Positions 34,561 through 46,824 of a stretch of DNA of 64,000 bases are shown here, piece after piece; positions within the stretch are counted from its first letter, which is position 1, and each line of letters opens with the position of its first letter. Below the pieces are notes generated by a model, which saw nothing but the letters and a program-made list of their open reading frames with translations, was not told the DNA's origin and did not search any database. Position numbers and translations under genes: made by a program. Origin of the DNA: Monosporascus cannonballus (taxonomy: Eukaryota > Ascomycota > Sordariomycetes > Xylariales); contig QJNS01000238.1 in NCBI GenBank assembly GCA_004154925.1, forward strand, positions 1 to 64,000. The letters run 5' to 3'.

Positions 34561-35950
34561 TCACGCCAGCCCAGCCGTTTCTAGTGGCCATCTTAACCAG
34601 TCGGCATACTCTTCGCCAAGTAGGTATTTGACCCTGGTTAAAAGGTGTTTCTCCCAGGTGTTTAAGAACCAAACACCTTGCATCGTCTCGAATAATAGAA
34701 CATAATACGCTAGTATGATAAGTGCTCGCGGGTCCTTCCTCCAGAGACAGGCTACAAATCTTTTTTCTAACCGATACAACCAACCAAAGACGTGCTGGTT
34801 TTCGTGTGGGCCATCATAAGAGCCGTCCTTGCCACCATATGTTGCTCTGTAGATGGCTATCAGAGAGTCCAGAGAGCGCAGGCAGATAACGTCGTCACCG
34901 CCGTCGTCGTCGTAGGTAACTATGAACCCTCGCAAATCAGATAGGGGTTGTTCCCAATCTACACGCAAGAAGCCTTCCCGAGAGCACCTCGCCCTTTTAT
35001 CTTGGGCAGGTGCTGCGTCTTTATCTTTAGCATGGTTTTTGGGATGGAACGGATCCATGAGCCCGGCAAAGAGCACATCATCGTCGAACGACCCCCGGAT
35101 TAGCCGCAGGCCATGGATCAACGGTAGCCAGTTGGGATCGCTGCCCTGGTCGATATTACACACAAGCAGATCCCCAGGGCCCGTCGGTCCTGCAGCAAAC
35201 GTGCAGTAACATACCAATGTCGCGGATATGTATGCGGCGCCGCAGTTAGACTGGTCCAATCGAGCTAGTGTCGTTGTTAGTTGAGCTAGGCCTGCTGAAG
35301 CATGGAGCTCAGCTAATCTTCTCAACTCTTGACGACGGTCTTCGGCCTTGTCGAGATAAACCAAATGGTATCCCGCTACGGCGTATGCGAGATGTAGGGT
35401 GAAGTGGTGGGACAAGCCGATTCGAGGGAGATTGTGCGTCCAGAATCGCACCATAGGGTCATCGCTCTTGCCGCTGCCTGTCAGAGTGTGTGCTGTGAAC
35501 TGGACGAAGTGTAATAGCAGCTCGGCCTCCTGGACGTTCGGCCTGGCGTTCTTAATATGTTCTTCAGGCGTATAGGGAGATAGTGTTGTTGATACCCACG
35601 ATGTCCCACTCGCCTCAGAGGTTTCGCCGTGCTCGACCGTAGCTGTCCAATTATTGCGTGGGCGGCCACGGCCACGGATCTGGGACAAGGATTGTTCGGA
35701 CCAAGCCGAGGTGGAGGATGGGGGTTCATTCTGAATGGCAACACCAGAGGCGAAGCTACACTGCACGCCAAAGCGGACACATTTTGCGCATTCCGGTTTT
35801 TCTTCGCTGCACTACGCTCATGAGCTTCCCTAAGGACATATATAGGACTTGAAAGGGGTGGGTTACCTTTACTTTGCGCTTCTTACAATTGGCGCACCCG
35901 TTTCTTGACTTGTTGTGTGGTCTTCTCTTATTTTTTTGGGGCTTGTCCAT
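34561..35950 (-). CDS. Zn2Cys6 fungal transcription factor
   Basis: Two exons on the minus strand, 35950-35867 and 35811-34561, with a 55-bp GTAACC...TAG intron, give 444 residues. The intron sits inside the DNA-binding domain, and joining it completes the binuclear cluster: Cys 19, 22, 29, 36, 39 and 46, spacing 2-6-6-2-6, with the basic run KKRKVK. The remainder resembles the C-terminal region of Upc2-like fungal regulators: LLLHFVQFTAHTL, LPRIGLSHHFTLHLAYAVAGYHLVYL, and a Trp-rich end. The start ATG 35950 gives MDKPQKNKRRPHNKSRNG. The gene is divergent from the RTA1-like gene, with a MITE 197 bp upstream of its ATG. Its target is unknown; control of the RTA1-like neighbour is a guess. Confidence 0.9.
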
Positions 35951-36146
35951 ATGCAACAAATTGACCATTCCAAATCCTACTGACAGAACTATTAAAATAT
36001 CAAGATAGCTAGATTCCCTGGTAACTCGACTTTTGCCAAAATTTATCAAGAACCATTGATTATATATACTCGCGTTGGAAAGCGACTCAGAGAATGCTTG
36101 ATAGTGGGAGGCGCCGCCAGTGCTAGACCGTCTTTTCCTATAGAAA

Positions 36147-36443
36147 GGTGCAGTTCGTAAACTTTCAGCATGGCTTGCTGATTGGCCTTTCTGACGGCAA
36201 TAGCACAAAGGTCGGGAAATTCGGCGGACTAAAATAAATCAATTAGTACCGATTTTCATTACTGAAAACTTATGTCCGTGTGTTCAGTAAACTTAAAACA
36301 AATAATTAATTTTGATTGGGTGCATCGCCGAAAAATACGGACGGTATCCACCAGCAAAAAATAAAGATACCTGGGGTACAAGCCTTAGAAATACATAGTA
36401 AGTATTTTCAGAATCAGCCGGCTGAAAGTTCCCGAACTGCCCC
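36147..36443 (+). mobile_element. MITE copy A (PIF/Harbinger-like), degraded
   Basis: About 297 bp, alignable end to end with the copy at 38686-39014 in the same orientation. The right end CCCGAACTGCCCC is intact; the left end (GGTGCAGTTCGTAAAC) has point changes. The flanking triplets (AAA, TAA) no longer match. It lies in the promoter-side region of the Zn2Cys6 gene. Confidence 0.8.
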
Positions 36444-37245
36444 TAAAATCAGTTTCGCGCTCTTTAATATGACGTAGGCAAATCTATTATATATTAGGGG
36501 TGGGGAAAATGAGACGCGAAACGCGTTCAGCCCTCCTCCAATGGCCCGTGAACCCCTGACACTACCGAGTTGGTTGGTTCCGAATCAATGAATCAGGCTG
36601 TCACCCACTCGACGCAAAAATCAACTGGCCTACTGTAGCCCGTACGCAGAACAAGAGTAGAGGATGGGATTATATTACATCGGTAATAACTACCAATCGT
36701 GCGTACATTGTTCAGTCCTTGAAAAAATTAGAGGGAAATATTATAATCTCAGTCGCATGATCTAATGGAAATAAATCAAAACTCTTGAATATGCTCTTAC
36801 AAGATGTTGTTCCGCTTACAGTAGGCCAGTTGATTTTTTTTACGTCGAGTGTGTGGCTGCCAGCGGCGAGCTGCCGAGTGGAATAAATGCTGAACCTGCT
36901 GTGGGGAACTTCGTCTCCCTGCCGAAGAGCTAATCCATAATTGGACAGCTTTTTTCGCATTCGAATGCGAAAAATACCCACCTCGTTCCCGGCCCCAGCT
37001 CCTATTATAGATGCAGTTGATGTGCCGAAACAAGACCATACGAAAGGGAATTGCAGGTTTTGCGCATGCGATGCAACTATTTAAGCTGTCCGTGAACTCG
37101 CTGCGAACACGAACAATTTTCTCTGCTATCTTAATTTCTGGTTAGCCTTGGGTAACCAGCCGCGACAACGCTTGGCCCCTGACTCTCTAGCAGTTACAAC
37201 TATTCGACCGTAAGATTTCGACCTACTTTCGACATATAGTCAGGC
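36444..37245. other. Intergenic, promoter side of the RTA1-like gene
   Basis: No gene is supported; two minus-strand frames at 36712-37039 have no protein-like pattern. It contains a 24-bp palindrome at 36951-36974. AT-rich patches are present but RIP is not obvious. Confidence 0.5.
36951..36974. repeat. Perfect 24-bp palindrome
   Basis: TTTTTCGCATTC is followed directly by GAATGCGAAAAA, a perfect palindrome centred on TTCGAA, about 275 bp upstream of the RTA1-like ATG. It could be a dimeric regulator site or a mutational relic; the sequence alone cannot decide. Confidence 0.5.
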
Positions 37246-38164
37246 ATGAGTAACGGGCCTCCCTTTGGTCCCATTATAAATGGGACACAGGTCGTCGTTT
37301 TTTATGAGTACCGGCCAAACAAAACTGCTGGCTATGCCTTCGTGGCACTGTTTGCACTCGCTACTGTCGCCCATCTTTTCTGGTTAATACCGCTTCGGGC
37401 GTGGTCTTTCATCCCCTTCATACTTGGCGGCATCGGTAAGTCTATCTGGTCTCTCAAGCCACCCCTCATGTCTGACCATCCCCGTAGCTGAGGTATTTGG
37501 CTATTATGGCCGAGCGTTGTCCTCCGATACGCCAAACAGAGTTGGGCCCTGGATCCAGCAAAACCTACTTCTCCTCGTGGCACCTCCATTGCTCGCCGCG
37601 ACGGTATACATGAGTCTCGCACGTATTGTGATAGCTATTGGGGCTCGACATAGCCTCCTCATAAGCCCCCGCCTGTTAGCGCCGTTGTGTGTTGTCATCG
37701 ACTTAGGCTGCCTTGCTACGCAGCTCATCGGCGCCGTCCTCCCTGCATCTGGCGACCAGCATTCTATAGAACTCAGCAAGACCATAATCCTCGGCGGTCT
37801 TATTGCGCAGATCGCTGCGCTATCGACTTTCCTTCTCATCGCCTGGCACGCTCAGCGCCGCATCAGTCAGGACCTACCAAAAATCTTGACGATGGATCGC
37901 TCCATCAACTGGAAGAACCACTTTAGGGCAATATATATCATTATAGTTCTAATCGTTATTCGGAGTGTCATCCGTACGATAGAATATGTGGAGGGAGAGG
38001 GCGGGTTTATCATTTCGCACGAGGCCTTCATCTATACCCTCGACGCGGTACCTATGTGGTTGGTCATGGTGATTTATGTGGCTCTTCATCCAGGGCGGCT
38101 CATCCGGCACGGTCAGAGGCTAAGTGAAAAGGAGGGGGAAGTGATGCTTCGGCATTACAACTAA
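37246..38164 (+). CDS. RTA1-like seven-transmembrane protein
   Basis: Two exons, 37246-37435 and 37488-38164 (GTAAGT...GTAG intron, phase 1), give 288 residues, typical for the family. RTA1-domain proteins are fungal seven-helix membrane proteins linked in yeasts to resistance to aminocholesterol and other lipid-active compounds, or to lipid movement; their biochemistry is unclear. Seven hydrophobic segments can be counted. Conserved family features include a Tyr-rich start (YEYRPNKTAGY), EVFGYYGRALS across the intron, LLLVAPPLLAATVYM, ILGGLIAQI, IRSVIRTIEYVEG and HEAFIYTLDAVPMWLVM...HPG. The short charged tail ends LRHYN. The gene is divergent from a Zn2Cys6 gene, a layout often seen for regulator-target pairs. 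Confidence 0.92.
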
Positions 38165-38685
38165 AGCTTGTAGGCGTTGACCGCAGCGATGGTCACCTTA
38201 GACAGGGGACAAGGAGACCATGATGGTTTATGGTTCATATTGAATTGAATAGTGGTGGGGTATGAGTGATATTAGGATATTCTGCAACTAATGCTTTAGG
38301 AGGAGGATTAACTTGATGACAGAATACGACTCTTCAACACAACATTATTAGCTTGAAGATAAGTATGGTATATCACAGAATGTATAAGGGTACCGGATTG
38401 TTACACAGACAACCGTTAATGACAAACTGGATGACAAAAAAGCACTGGGTGAGTCTTTTTCCGGGCGTAATTTCCACTTTGCCTAAGGAAATTAAGTACA
38501 CACGTGCAGTTCAGCCGCTTTTTAACTAGCAGCCATCTTAAATACTTGTGTTCTACTTTATACAAAAAGAGCTAGATACGATAACAGGTTCGACACCGTC
38601 AAAATGGTTGGAGTGAATGCATGCGTTCGCTAGTGATATTGTATATGATACCTGGTTCCCTACGACAGCACTTGGTTTTGAGTTA
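38165..38685. other. Intergenic, no gene seen
   Basis: This is the 3' flank of the RTA1-like gene up to the second MITE. No coding frame, RNA gene or repeat was recognised. Confidence 0.55.
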
Positions 38686-39014
38686 GGGGCAGTTCGGGAA
38701 CCTTCAGCATGGCTTGCTGATTGACCTTTTTGACGGTAATAGTACATAATGTCGGAAAATTCGACGAATCAAAATGATCCAGCTGTTGACCCACAATCCT
38801 TTCAGTACCGATTTCGTAGCTGAATGCTTATGTCCGTGCGTTCAGCAAACTTAAAAAAAGAATTAATTTTAATTGGGTGCATCTTCGATGAAGTGGGGAC
38901 TGCCCCACAAGTAAATTTCAAAATACCTGGGGTACAAGCCCCATAATACATTTTCGGAAAAACCTAAGTATATTCAGAATAAGCCGCTGATTCTGAAAGT
39001 TCCCGAACTGCCCC
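38686..39014 (+). mobile_element. MITE copy B (PIF/Harbinger-like)
   Basis: 329 bp with terminal inverted repeats: GGGGCAGTTCGGGAAC at the left and its exact complement GTTCCCGAACTGCCCC at the right, extending to 22 bp with one mismatch. It is flanked by TTA at 38683-38685 and 39015-39017. TTA target duplications and G-rich ends fit PIF/Harbinger MITEs. It has no transposase and shares its interior with 36147-36443. Confidence 0.9.
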
Positions 39015-39771
39015 TTAGAGGCTCTGGACTTTTCTCTAAGGCGACCCCCCCACCAACGCCCCATCCCCTCAACGCGCCACCCATTTTTGAAGCCATCGCC
39101 ATAACAACCTTTCCATACAAATAACAATATCTCAACAAACACTCAGTCAATTAATTCCATATTAAATAAAACGTACAATAATACAATCCATTTTCACCTC
39201 GTTATTTTTTTTCATTTTCGGAAGGCTCGGTTTGTTGCTAATTTTGCCGAATAGCTGTAAAGCGTTCTTTCGCAGGGGCCTTCAGCCTTATTTTTACCTT
39301 CCTAACCGAGATTATTTTCACGAAGTCCTTATTTGGCTCGGGCTGTACCTTCCTGCGTACTTTGGGCTGCGCTTTTTTTTTAATAGCTGTAATTAATTAA
39401 TTATTACGAATTTCGGCGGCTATAAGCTTAGTGGTTTTATCGTTAAAGGCCTTAACGAACTTACGGAATAAGAGGCGTACGGTAAGATGTAACGGCTGCA
39501 CCTTATACCGCTACGCCACCAGGGCAAAAGATCGGTGGAATAGTCGCAATTGTGGCAATCATACTGGTGCTTACAGCTGCATATATACTGGAGCTCTTAC
39601 GGGTGACCAGGCCGTAACATAAGAATCCCGTACGTTAAATTAATTTCTACCACGGATTTTTCGAACCGGGCTAATTCCCTAGATAATTTGGACGTTTTGA
39701 TACCTAAAACAACTATCTGGGCTAAGGAATTAAGGCGTTTTAAGGTACGAATCGATTTTCGGGCAGGTATA
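39015..39771. other. Boundary DNA between gene island and second nest
   Basis: Composition is mixed: AT-rich but not fully RIP-saturated, with a GC-richer patch at about 39,480-39,620. It includes a lysine-rich minus-strand relic (39238-39460). No intact gene is seen. The plus-strand frame at 39431-39622 has no protein-like pattern. Confidence 0.45.
39238..39460 (-). pseudogene. Lys/Arg-rich coding relic, possibly transposase-derived
   Basis: The minus strand reads an almost continuous frame with FVKAFNDKTTKLIAAEIRNN, one TAA, then KKKAQPKVRRKVQPEPNKDF and VRKVKIRLKAPAKERF before TAG. The coiled, basic pattern with PNKDF recalls the tail of pogo/Fot-type transposases, but this is a weak resemblance; gag of another element or chance are alternatives. 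Confidence 0.3.
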
Positions 39772-39966
39772 TGTAAGATAATGGACAGCTGTGAGCTGGG
39801 GTAAGGTGATCTCCGACCAGTCGTAAAGCAGATTCCAAGAAGTAAGTGTATTAGGTTACTTCCATCTGGCGTTTCTTACTAGCTGCCAGATGGTTATTTG
39901 TATTGGCGCGTAAGTCTGTAACTGGTCGGATACCAGCCGCAGCCTTATAAAAGTTATATTCTTATA
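39772..39966 (-). repeat. Family B LTR, left
   Basis: 195 bp from TGTAAGATAATGG to ATTCTTATA (RIP form of ...CTTACA). The ends form a short inverted repeat TGTAAGA/TCTTACA. Alignable with 59894-60100 and, inverted, with 62813-63007. Confidence 0.85.
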
Positions 39967-40612
39967 ATTAAAATTTTTTAAAAATTGTTAACGCTTAATA
40001 ATATTAATAAATTAATATAATTTGGTCGTAAATGAAAATAGGAATAATAGCCGAAATTCGTTATATATAAATATATAAATTATGTTATATTATAGGTAAC
40101 TAAATTAATAATTAATATATTTATATTAAGTAATTAATTATATTTTGTTTAATTTTTTATTTTTATACGATTTTTAATTTTTATAAATAATTCTATAAAA
40201 AATAATATTTTTACACCGGTAACGGCTCAAAAGTTTTTAAACGTTATCTTTTTAATATCGACGATAAACAGAATTTTAATAATATTAAATGTAATAATAA
40301 ACCGTATTGTGTTAATATAATATAACATTATTTCGATTATTATATAAATTACTTTTAAATTTCGGATATTTTAAATTATATCGTAATTAATTATTAGTAT
40401 ATGATTTTTTCGTAGGATAAATATTTTTTTATTATGGTTAATATTGCGATTTAATTGTTATTTAAATTTCAGTTATTTTTTAACAACATTATTTAAATTA
40501 TTATATATTTTGCTTTTAAAAATTAAAAGTTAATTAACGAATTTAAGGCGGTTTGTATTATAAGTACGAAATTTGTCTTTAATGTAATTATTATTAAAAA
40601 ATATCGTTTTTT
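39967..40612 (-). other. Family B 3' non-pol region (left arm)
   Basis: RIP-mutated DNA that matches, inverted, the region left of 62813 (for example the shared ACACCGGTAACGGCT/ATACCGGTAACGGCT block and an ATAAATATATAAATTATG block). No frame survives. Confidence 0.65.
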
Positions 40613-40999
40613 TATAAAGGCTTAGGCGGTTTAACCAATTATTAAACCTTAAGTCGACGGGTTTATGTTAGCAGGAGTATCGTGGGAATCTGAGCAATAG
40701 ATCCAGTAACGTATTACGTCTCGTAATATTAAAGGCGTTTTGGGTAACGAATTATTATTGCAAACTAAAGCTATTTAAATTATGGAATTAATAAATGTAT
40801 ATATCTTTTTCTTTTAACTGGATTATTACCAATAAGTTGGTAATCCGGTTTACTAGCTTACCACCAGTAAGTTAATAATCCAGCTTATTAACTTACCACC
40901 AGTAAGCTAGTAATCCGTTACGTAACCTAATCCACATAATTTTCTTAGCCTTTTCCGTTACGACCGTTCCTAGAGGCCGTAACTTATTAAGTCGTAATA
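40613..40999 (-). repeat. Chromovirus 3 LTR, left (3' in coding sense)
   Basis: 387 bp. The copy-specific half has about three tandem units of roughly 34 bp built on TTACCACCAGTAAG...GTAATCC (40,840-40,920). Confidence 0.92.
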
Positions 41000-41073
41000 C
41001 GATTTTCCTTTTCCTAAAATCTTATTCTCAAAATTTCTTTTTTTCTGGTAAATTTTTTTTTACATATTTTAAT

Positions 41074-41641
41074 ATATTTTCCGGTATATCCAAACGTTAT
41101 TTTTGCAAATCCAAATAACGATTTGCCTTAGTTAATTTAATTAAATTCGAAAGTTTTAACATAATACTTTGTTTTTTTAGTCTATTCGGCAGCTTAATTA
41201 CCAAATAATAAATAGGGTTTTTCGTTATAAGGAATGTATCCGTCGAGATTATTCGTATAACGGGACAAAAATCTTTATTTCCATAATTAATCGCTATATC
41301 GCAAAATCGAAAAAATTAAAAAAAAAAAATTAACGGCCGAAAAATTTTTATCCGAAACTTTTACGTATTTTTTTCGCATACGTTATTAACGTTAACATTA
41401 TTAATTTTAAGGTATAAAATTTATTAATTATACCCTTTAATTTTTAAATAATTCCAATAACTTTATATAATTAAAATCGGAATTTATAATTAAGGTTTCA
41501 GCTTTAGGAAAAGTAAACGTTATTAATTGGAATATAATAAACGAAAAGCTTTTTTCTCTAAATTTCGTAAATTAAGATATTATTATTTCGGGTGGTTTTG
41601 CTGTTATTAATAAAAGTTCTTTAATAAATATTAGGCATTAA
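41074..41641 (+). pseudogene. Chromovirus 3 antisense gene, heavily decayed
   Basis: Homologous position and sequence to the chromovirus 2 gene. The second half of the Cys cluster survives best (FFRYKECIRRDYSYNGT), with the KEC of the CX2C pair intact. The first half is scrambled by at least one frame change. The end lies in the family position before the opposite-strand gag-pol end. Confidence 0.5.
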
Positions 41642-44600
41642 TAAAATTTTTAACGGATTTCCAGGTATTTTCGGAATCTGGGTATTTTTTTTATTTAATT
41701 AGGTATCAAGTAAATCCGTTTTATTTTTACATACTAAATATTTTTTTATTTCGTATATTTATTTGTTTTTTATTTTTACGTCGTTTTATACGGTATATAC
41801 TATAATGATATTTATTGTTAATTCGAATAAGGAAATATAAAAAATTAAATAAAATTTAAGTTTTGGTAAAAATTTTAATTAATAATTATTTTTTAAGATT
41901 TTCTTAGCGATTTTATACAAACCGATATATTTGAAATCGAATTTTTTGCTAAATCGTTTTGTTTAAATATTTTTTGTAACAAAAAAAACCATTTTCCTTT
42001 TTTCGAAAAATAATTTTTTAATGTTTTTTGATTATAATATTTATTTATTTGATTTCGTACGAATTCTAATTTTATTTTTATTTTTTAATATAATTATTAT
42101 AATTACTTTAACGTAAAAATTGCTTTAATATTAATTAAACCGTTATTATATGTTTTTTATAAACTTTTAAAATAAAAATAAAATTTACGTTCGCAAATAT
42201 TATTTTATTCGTAATTAATATAATATCGTAAATAAATTTCCAAAATTTAATTTATTTATTTTATTTATTTATCCGTTTAAAGTTTAAATACGTTAAATAA
42301 CTTATAATTTAAGCCGATTTATATTATGAGGCCTTATTAAAACTTAAATGCAAATATGAATTCTTTATTTTATATACTTTTTATTAATAATTTATATATA
42401 ATAAAAATATATTTAAAAATATATATACCAGTTCTTCGGCGTTTATATTATTATAATATAATAAAAAATAAAAAGATTTTGTGAATCGATCGACGATTAC
42501 AAAAATATTATTATAATATATTCCCATAATTGGATTTTTTAATATAAGTAATTTAATAATAAGGTCGAATATAATTAAATATTATAATCGTTTTACAACT
42601 AATAATAATTATAATTTTCTATATGGCTTATATCGTCGAATCTTTAATTTAACGCAAATATCGTATTATCGGATAATTTTTTATATTATTAATTTGATTT
42701 TAAGAAAAAAATATATGCGTTAAAATTACTTTAAGGTTTTGTAAATTTTTAAATATTTATGTAATTAATATTTATATATTTTCGTATTAAATCTTTTTAA
42801 TATTTGTTTTAGAATTTATATTTTGTTTATTTTTTGATTCATTGGGAAATTATTATTATATTATTAAAATTTTTGATATATATCGTAAAATATTGCCCGA
42901 ATTATCGTAATTTGTTATAAACGTAAATATCCTTTTGTAATAGTATTAGAAATTATATAACTAATTTTAACTGATTTTTTTTCGAAATTTGGCCGTTTGC
43001 TTAAGGTATTTGCTTTGCCGTTTTTTAAATTTTTTTATGGATAATAACGAAATCGAAGTTTGCCAATTTTTTTACGTATCGAAATTATTATTTTATAAAT
43101 TCTCTAGTTATAATAAATCGGGTAAAATTTTGATAATCCGTATAAACCTTAACCTAATACAAACTTTTCTTTAAGAAATACTTAAACTTCCGAAATACCA
43201 TAATAATGGCCATAAATTCCTTATTTGAAATATTATAATTAAATTCGGTTCTTTTTAACTTATACGAAAAAAATGCAATAAAATATAATTTGTTTTAATT
43301 ATTTCGTTATTTAATTATTACGTTTAATACGTAATCCGAAATATCGGTTTTTAACTTAACGGAACGGTTTAAATTATACATAATTAATACTGGCTCGTTA
43401 ATAATCGCATTTTTAATACTTTAAAATATTTTTTCTGTATTTAGCGTTTATTTAAATTCTTTTTTTTCTTCGTAAAATTTATTAAAAGTATAATTATTTT
43501 ATTAAAATTTCGAATAAACTTTTTATAATAATTAACGAATCCAAGGAATATTTATATTTCTTTAATTATCGTTAACGTTTGTTATTTTGTAATTACAGCT
43601 ATTTTCTTAAAGTTTATCCTAATGTATTTTGGGGTAATAATATATTCTAGATATTTTACTTTTTATATATGGAATTAACTTTTTTCCGCATTAATAAGTA
43701 ACTTTACGTCTTATAAAGCTTAAAAAACCTTATAAACGTATTTTGCATATATTTTTTCCGTTTTTAAGAAAATGAAAATGTCGTCGAGATAGCAAACGAT
43801 AAAAATATTAAGGTATTTTCATAATACGTAATTTATTATCCGTTAAAAAGTTATTAATATATTTATAAATTTTATTAATATAATTAAATACTTAAATAAT
43901 CCGTATTTCGTCCTAAAGGTTATTTTTTATTCGTATTCTTTTTTAATTTTAATAAAGTTATATTTATTTTTAAAATTGAATATTATAAATTATTTAATTT
44001 TGTAAAATCGGTTTTTTCTTTCCGTAATTAAAAATAATAATGTTTAATCCTTAATAATAAATTATAAGTCGTAATTTCCCATTTTTTTTTAAATACGAAA
44101 AACATAAGGTATCTTATTAATAATTTCGAAAATCGAATTTATCTTTTTTGTAATCGATTTTTTCAATATTTTTTGAAAGTGCATAACTTATTTCCGTTAA
44201 AATTATAAATGGGGTAAAACTTCGTTGGGGATCTTTTTTTAAGAATTATTTCATAATTTTATTCATTATATTCTAATAATTTCGTTTTACATTCCTTTTT
44301 GAAAAGGTGTTCGTATTTGTAATATTATAATAATATATTAATTAAATCTTTTATTTCTTTAAGTTGTTATTTTTGTTATTTTAAATCGTTATTTACTTAT
44401 TTTAATTTCGCTTTAATAATAATAATAATACGTTATATTTTTTTCTAATACCCGTTTGTTTTTATATTTTGTTCCTTTAGATAATAAGGTATTTATCGTA
44501 TTTTTATGGCTATATTTGTCGTTATTATCGATCGAATATTAAGATTTTAATTTTTTCTTTTTTTATTTATTAATAAGGAATAAAATAAACTTTACCTGGC

Positions 44601-46820
44601 TAATTTTTTCATTAATTAAAATTCCGTATTAACGTATTTATAGTAATCCTAAGATCATATTATAATTCCCGAATAAAACGAAATCGAAATTAATCGTTTA
44701 ATATTATCCTTTAACAAAAATCTCGAAGTAATCAATTTTACGTATAATTTTTCCGTTATCGTAAACGAATTTTTAACTTTCGGTATTCGTTGTTATGTAA
44801 GGTTCCAATTTATATTTCCATAATAATTTAAATTTATTAATTATATTTAATATAATATAATTTCCGCTTAAAGTTTCGCAGTTTATTATTGCAATATACC
44901 AATACCTTCCGATTCGTATTTCCAAGGTAATAAGGTTATTAACATTTTTTATTATCGTATTTAAAACCTTTTTCGGAAATTCTCTTTAATTCTTTTGAGT
45001 TTTGTTATCTTGTGGGTTTTTTAAAAATAACCTTTTTTTTAATTTTTGTTTAAATTTATCGAACCTTATTTATGTTTTTTCGTTTAACGCGTTAAACTGC
45101 TGTATTTATTATTATTATTGGCGTATTATTTTTTCGAACTGTATTAATTATTCTTAAATTTTTTATAATTTTTTTCTTATCGAATAAATTGTTTTTTTAT
45201 ATTTGCGATTATATTTTAGTGTATATTATTTTGGTTATCGTTTTAAGGATTTTCTATAAATTAACGTATTTTCTTTCTTAATAACCTTTCTTTTTGGAAA
45301 TTTGTAATAAATATTAATTAAAAATAAAAATCTATAATAATTTTTTGATAATATTCTTTTACCGTACGCTGGATGAACCTTTTTTCCGTTTAATAATTAT
45401 ACCATCCATAATAACAAAAACGGTTTTTTTATAAATATGATTTTCTTTTAAGCCGGCTTTTTATTTCTGCCAATTACTAGATATTTCCTAGAATTATAAT
45501 TTAAAATTATTAATATTATTACTTTTTATTTTTATTATGCCCGGTACGGTTTGGAAAATCGAATCCCTTATAATATATTCGGATAATTCGTACGTAAATA
45601 TATTATTTTTATTTTTCGTAATCGGGATATTCTCGTCGTCGACAGTATGTGGCGTACATTTTACTATATTAATTAAATATTCCGAGATAAAGTTTTTTTA
45701 TTTAATCCCGGTATTCGTATAACTATCCTTATAACGCCTTTTATTATGTTCGTAATACCTATTAAGCCAATTTTCTGGCTTTTTGTATTTTTCGTCAAAT
45801 TTTTTATCGTAATGGTCCCGGTTAAACCTTTTGTTATAAACCTAATATATATTTGGCTTAAATTATGTTAATAGTTTTACTGTTATTTCCTTAATTATTT
45901 CCAAATTATTTTTCCGGTATAGGGATTTAGTTATTTTATTATAAGTTCTTAGGTTTCTTATATTTATAGGCCTTATATCCTATTTTGCCGTAATTAAAAT
46001 ATTTAATATAATTTTATTTTTATTTATAAGTAATGCCGAATTCCATAAATCCTGGCGCCGTTCCGTAAAAAATAAAAGGTGCGGTTTTTTTCTTTAATTA
46101 AACTTATTATATCTAAAATATAAAGCATATTATCCTTTTTTTTCTTATCGTTTTTCAAACTATCGATTATTAATCTTAATTATCTTTATAATATACCGGT
46201 TTAAGGTAACTAATTACTTAATCCGAATAATTTTATTTTTTACATTATTTTTTAATCTTTTATAAAATATATCGATAAAAATATCGACCTTATTATTTCC
46301 TTATCCTGCTTTAGCCGTAAAATTTTAAAAATTATAACGTATTTAAACGTAAATCCTTTTTGTTTAAATTATAGGAATTATTAGGCTGCGGATCGTTTTT
46401 TATCCGGATTACCGAAATTATCGCGTACTTTGTTTTCGAAATTAATATAAATTAAAAAAATTTCGTTAATAAAATCCTTTTTATTTGCTTTTTTTATTTC
46501 CGAAAAAATTTCTTATAATAGGCTTAAATTAATTAGCCGCATTTCTTATTAGGCATATTCCTATTGCTAAAACCATATCCGTTAAATTATTAAGGTTTAA
46601 GAAACGAATGTAAACTTATGCCTAAATTAAAATAAGTCTAAGGGTTACCTTTTCTATCGTAAGGTTCTGGTTTTTTGGCTTTATACGGGCGAAAAAGGGT
46701 TAGGCAGATATAATCTTAAATTATTGAATTTTTTTTCCAGCTTCCGAATTCGAGCTTAAAGCTGCTAAATAAAGGTTTTCTAAATACTGGTCGACATTTT
46801 AATAATATTAAATATTACTT
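41607..46820 (-). pseudogene. Chromovirus 3 gag-pol, RIP-inactivated
   Basis: Boundaries are approximate. By-eye alignment to copies 1, 2 and 4 covers gag to chromodomain, with dense stops. The plus-strand frame 45537-45722 is the antisense shadow of the gag region also seen at 17607-17792, 28724-28915 and, on the other strand, 50706-50921. Confidence 0.8.
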
Positions 46821-46824
46821 AGAA

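Noticed and set aside
35756..36208. 150-codon minus-strand frame as N-terminus of the regulator
   Set aside because: It runs through a MITE and the intron; splicing from ATG 35950 completes the six-cysteine cluster.
39480..39543. Possible minus-strand tRNA with an A-box-like TAGCGGTATAA
   Set aside because: No convincing T arm, acceptor stem or B box could be paired.
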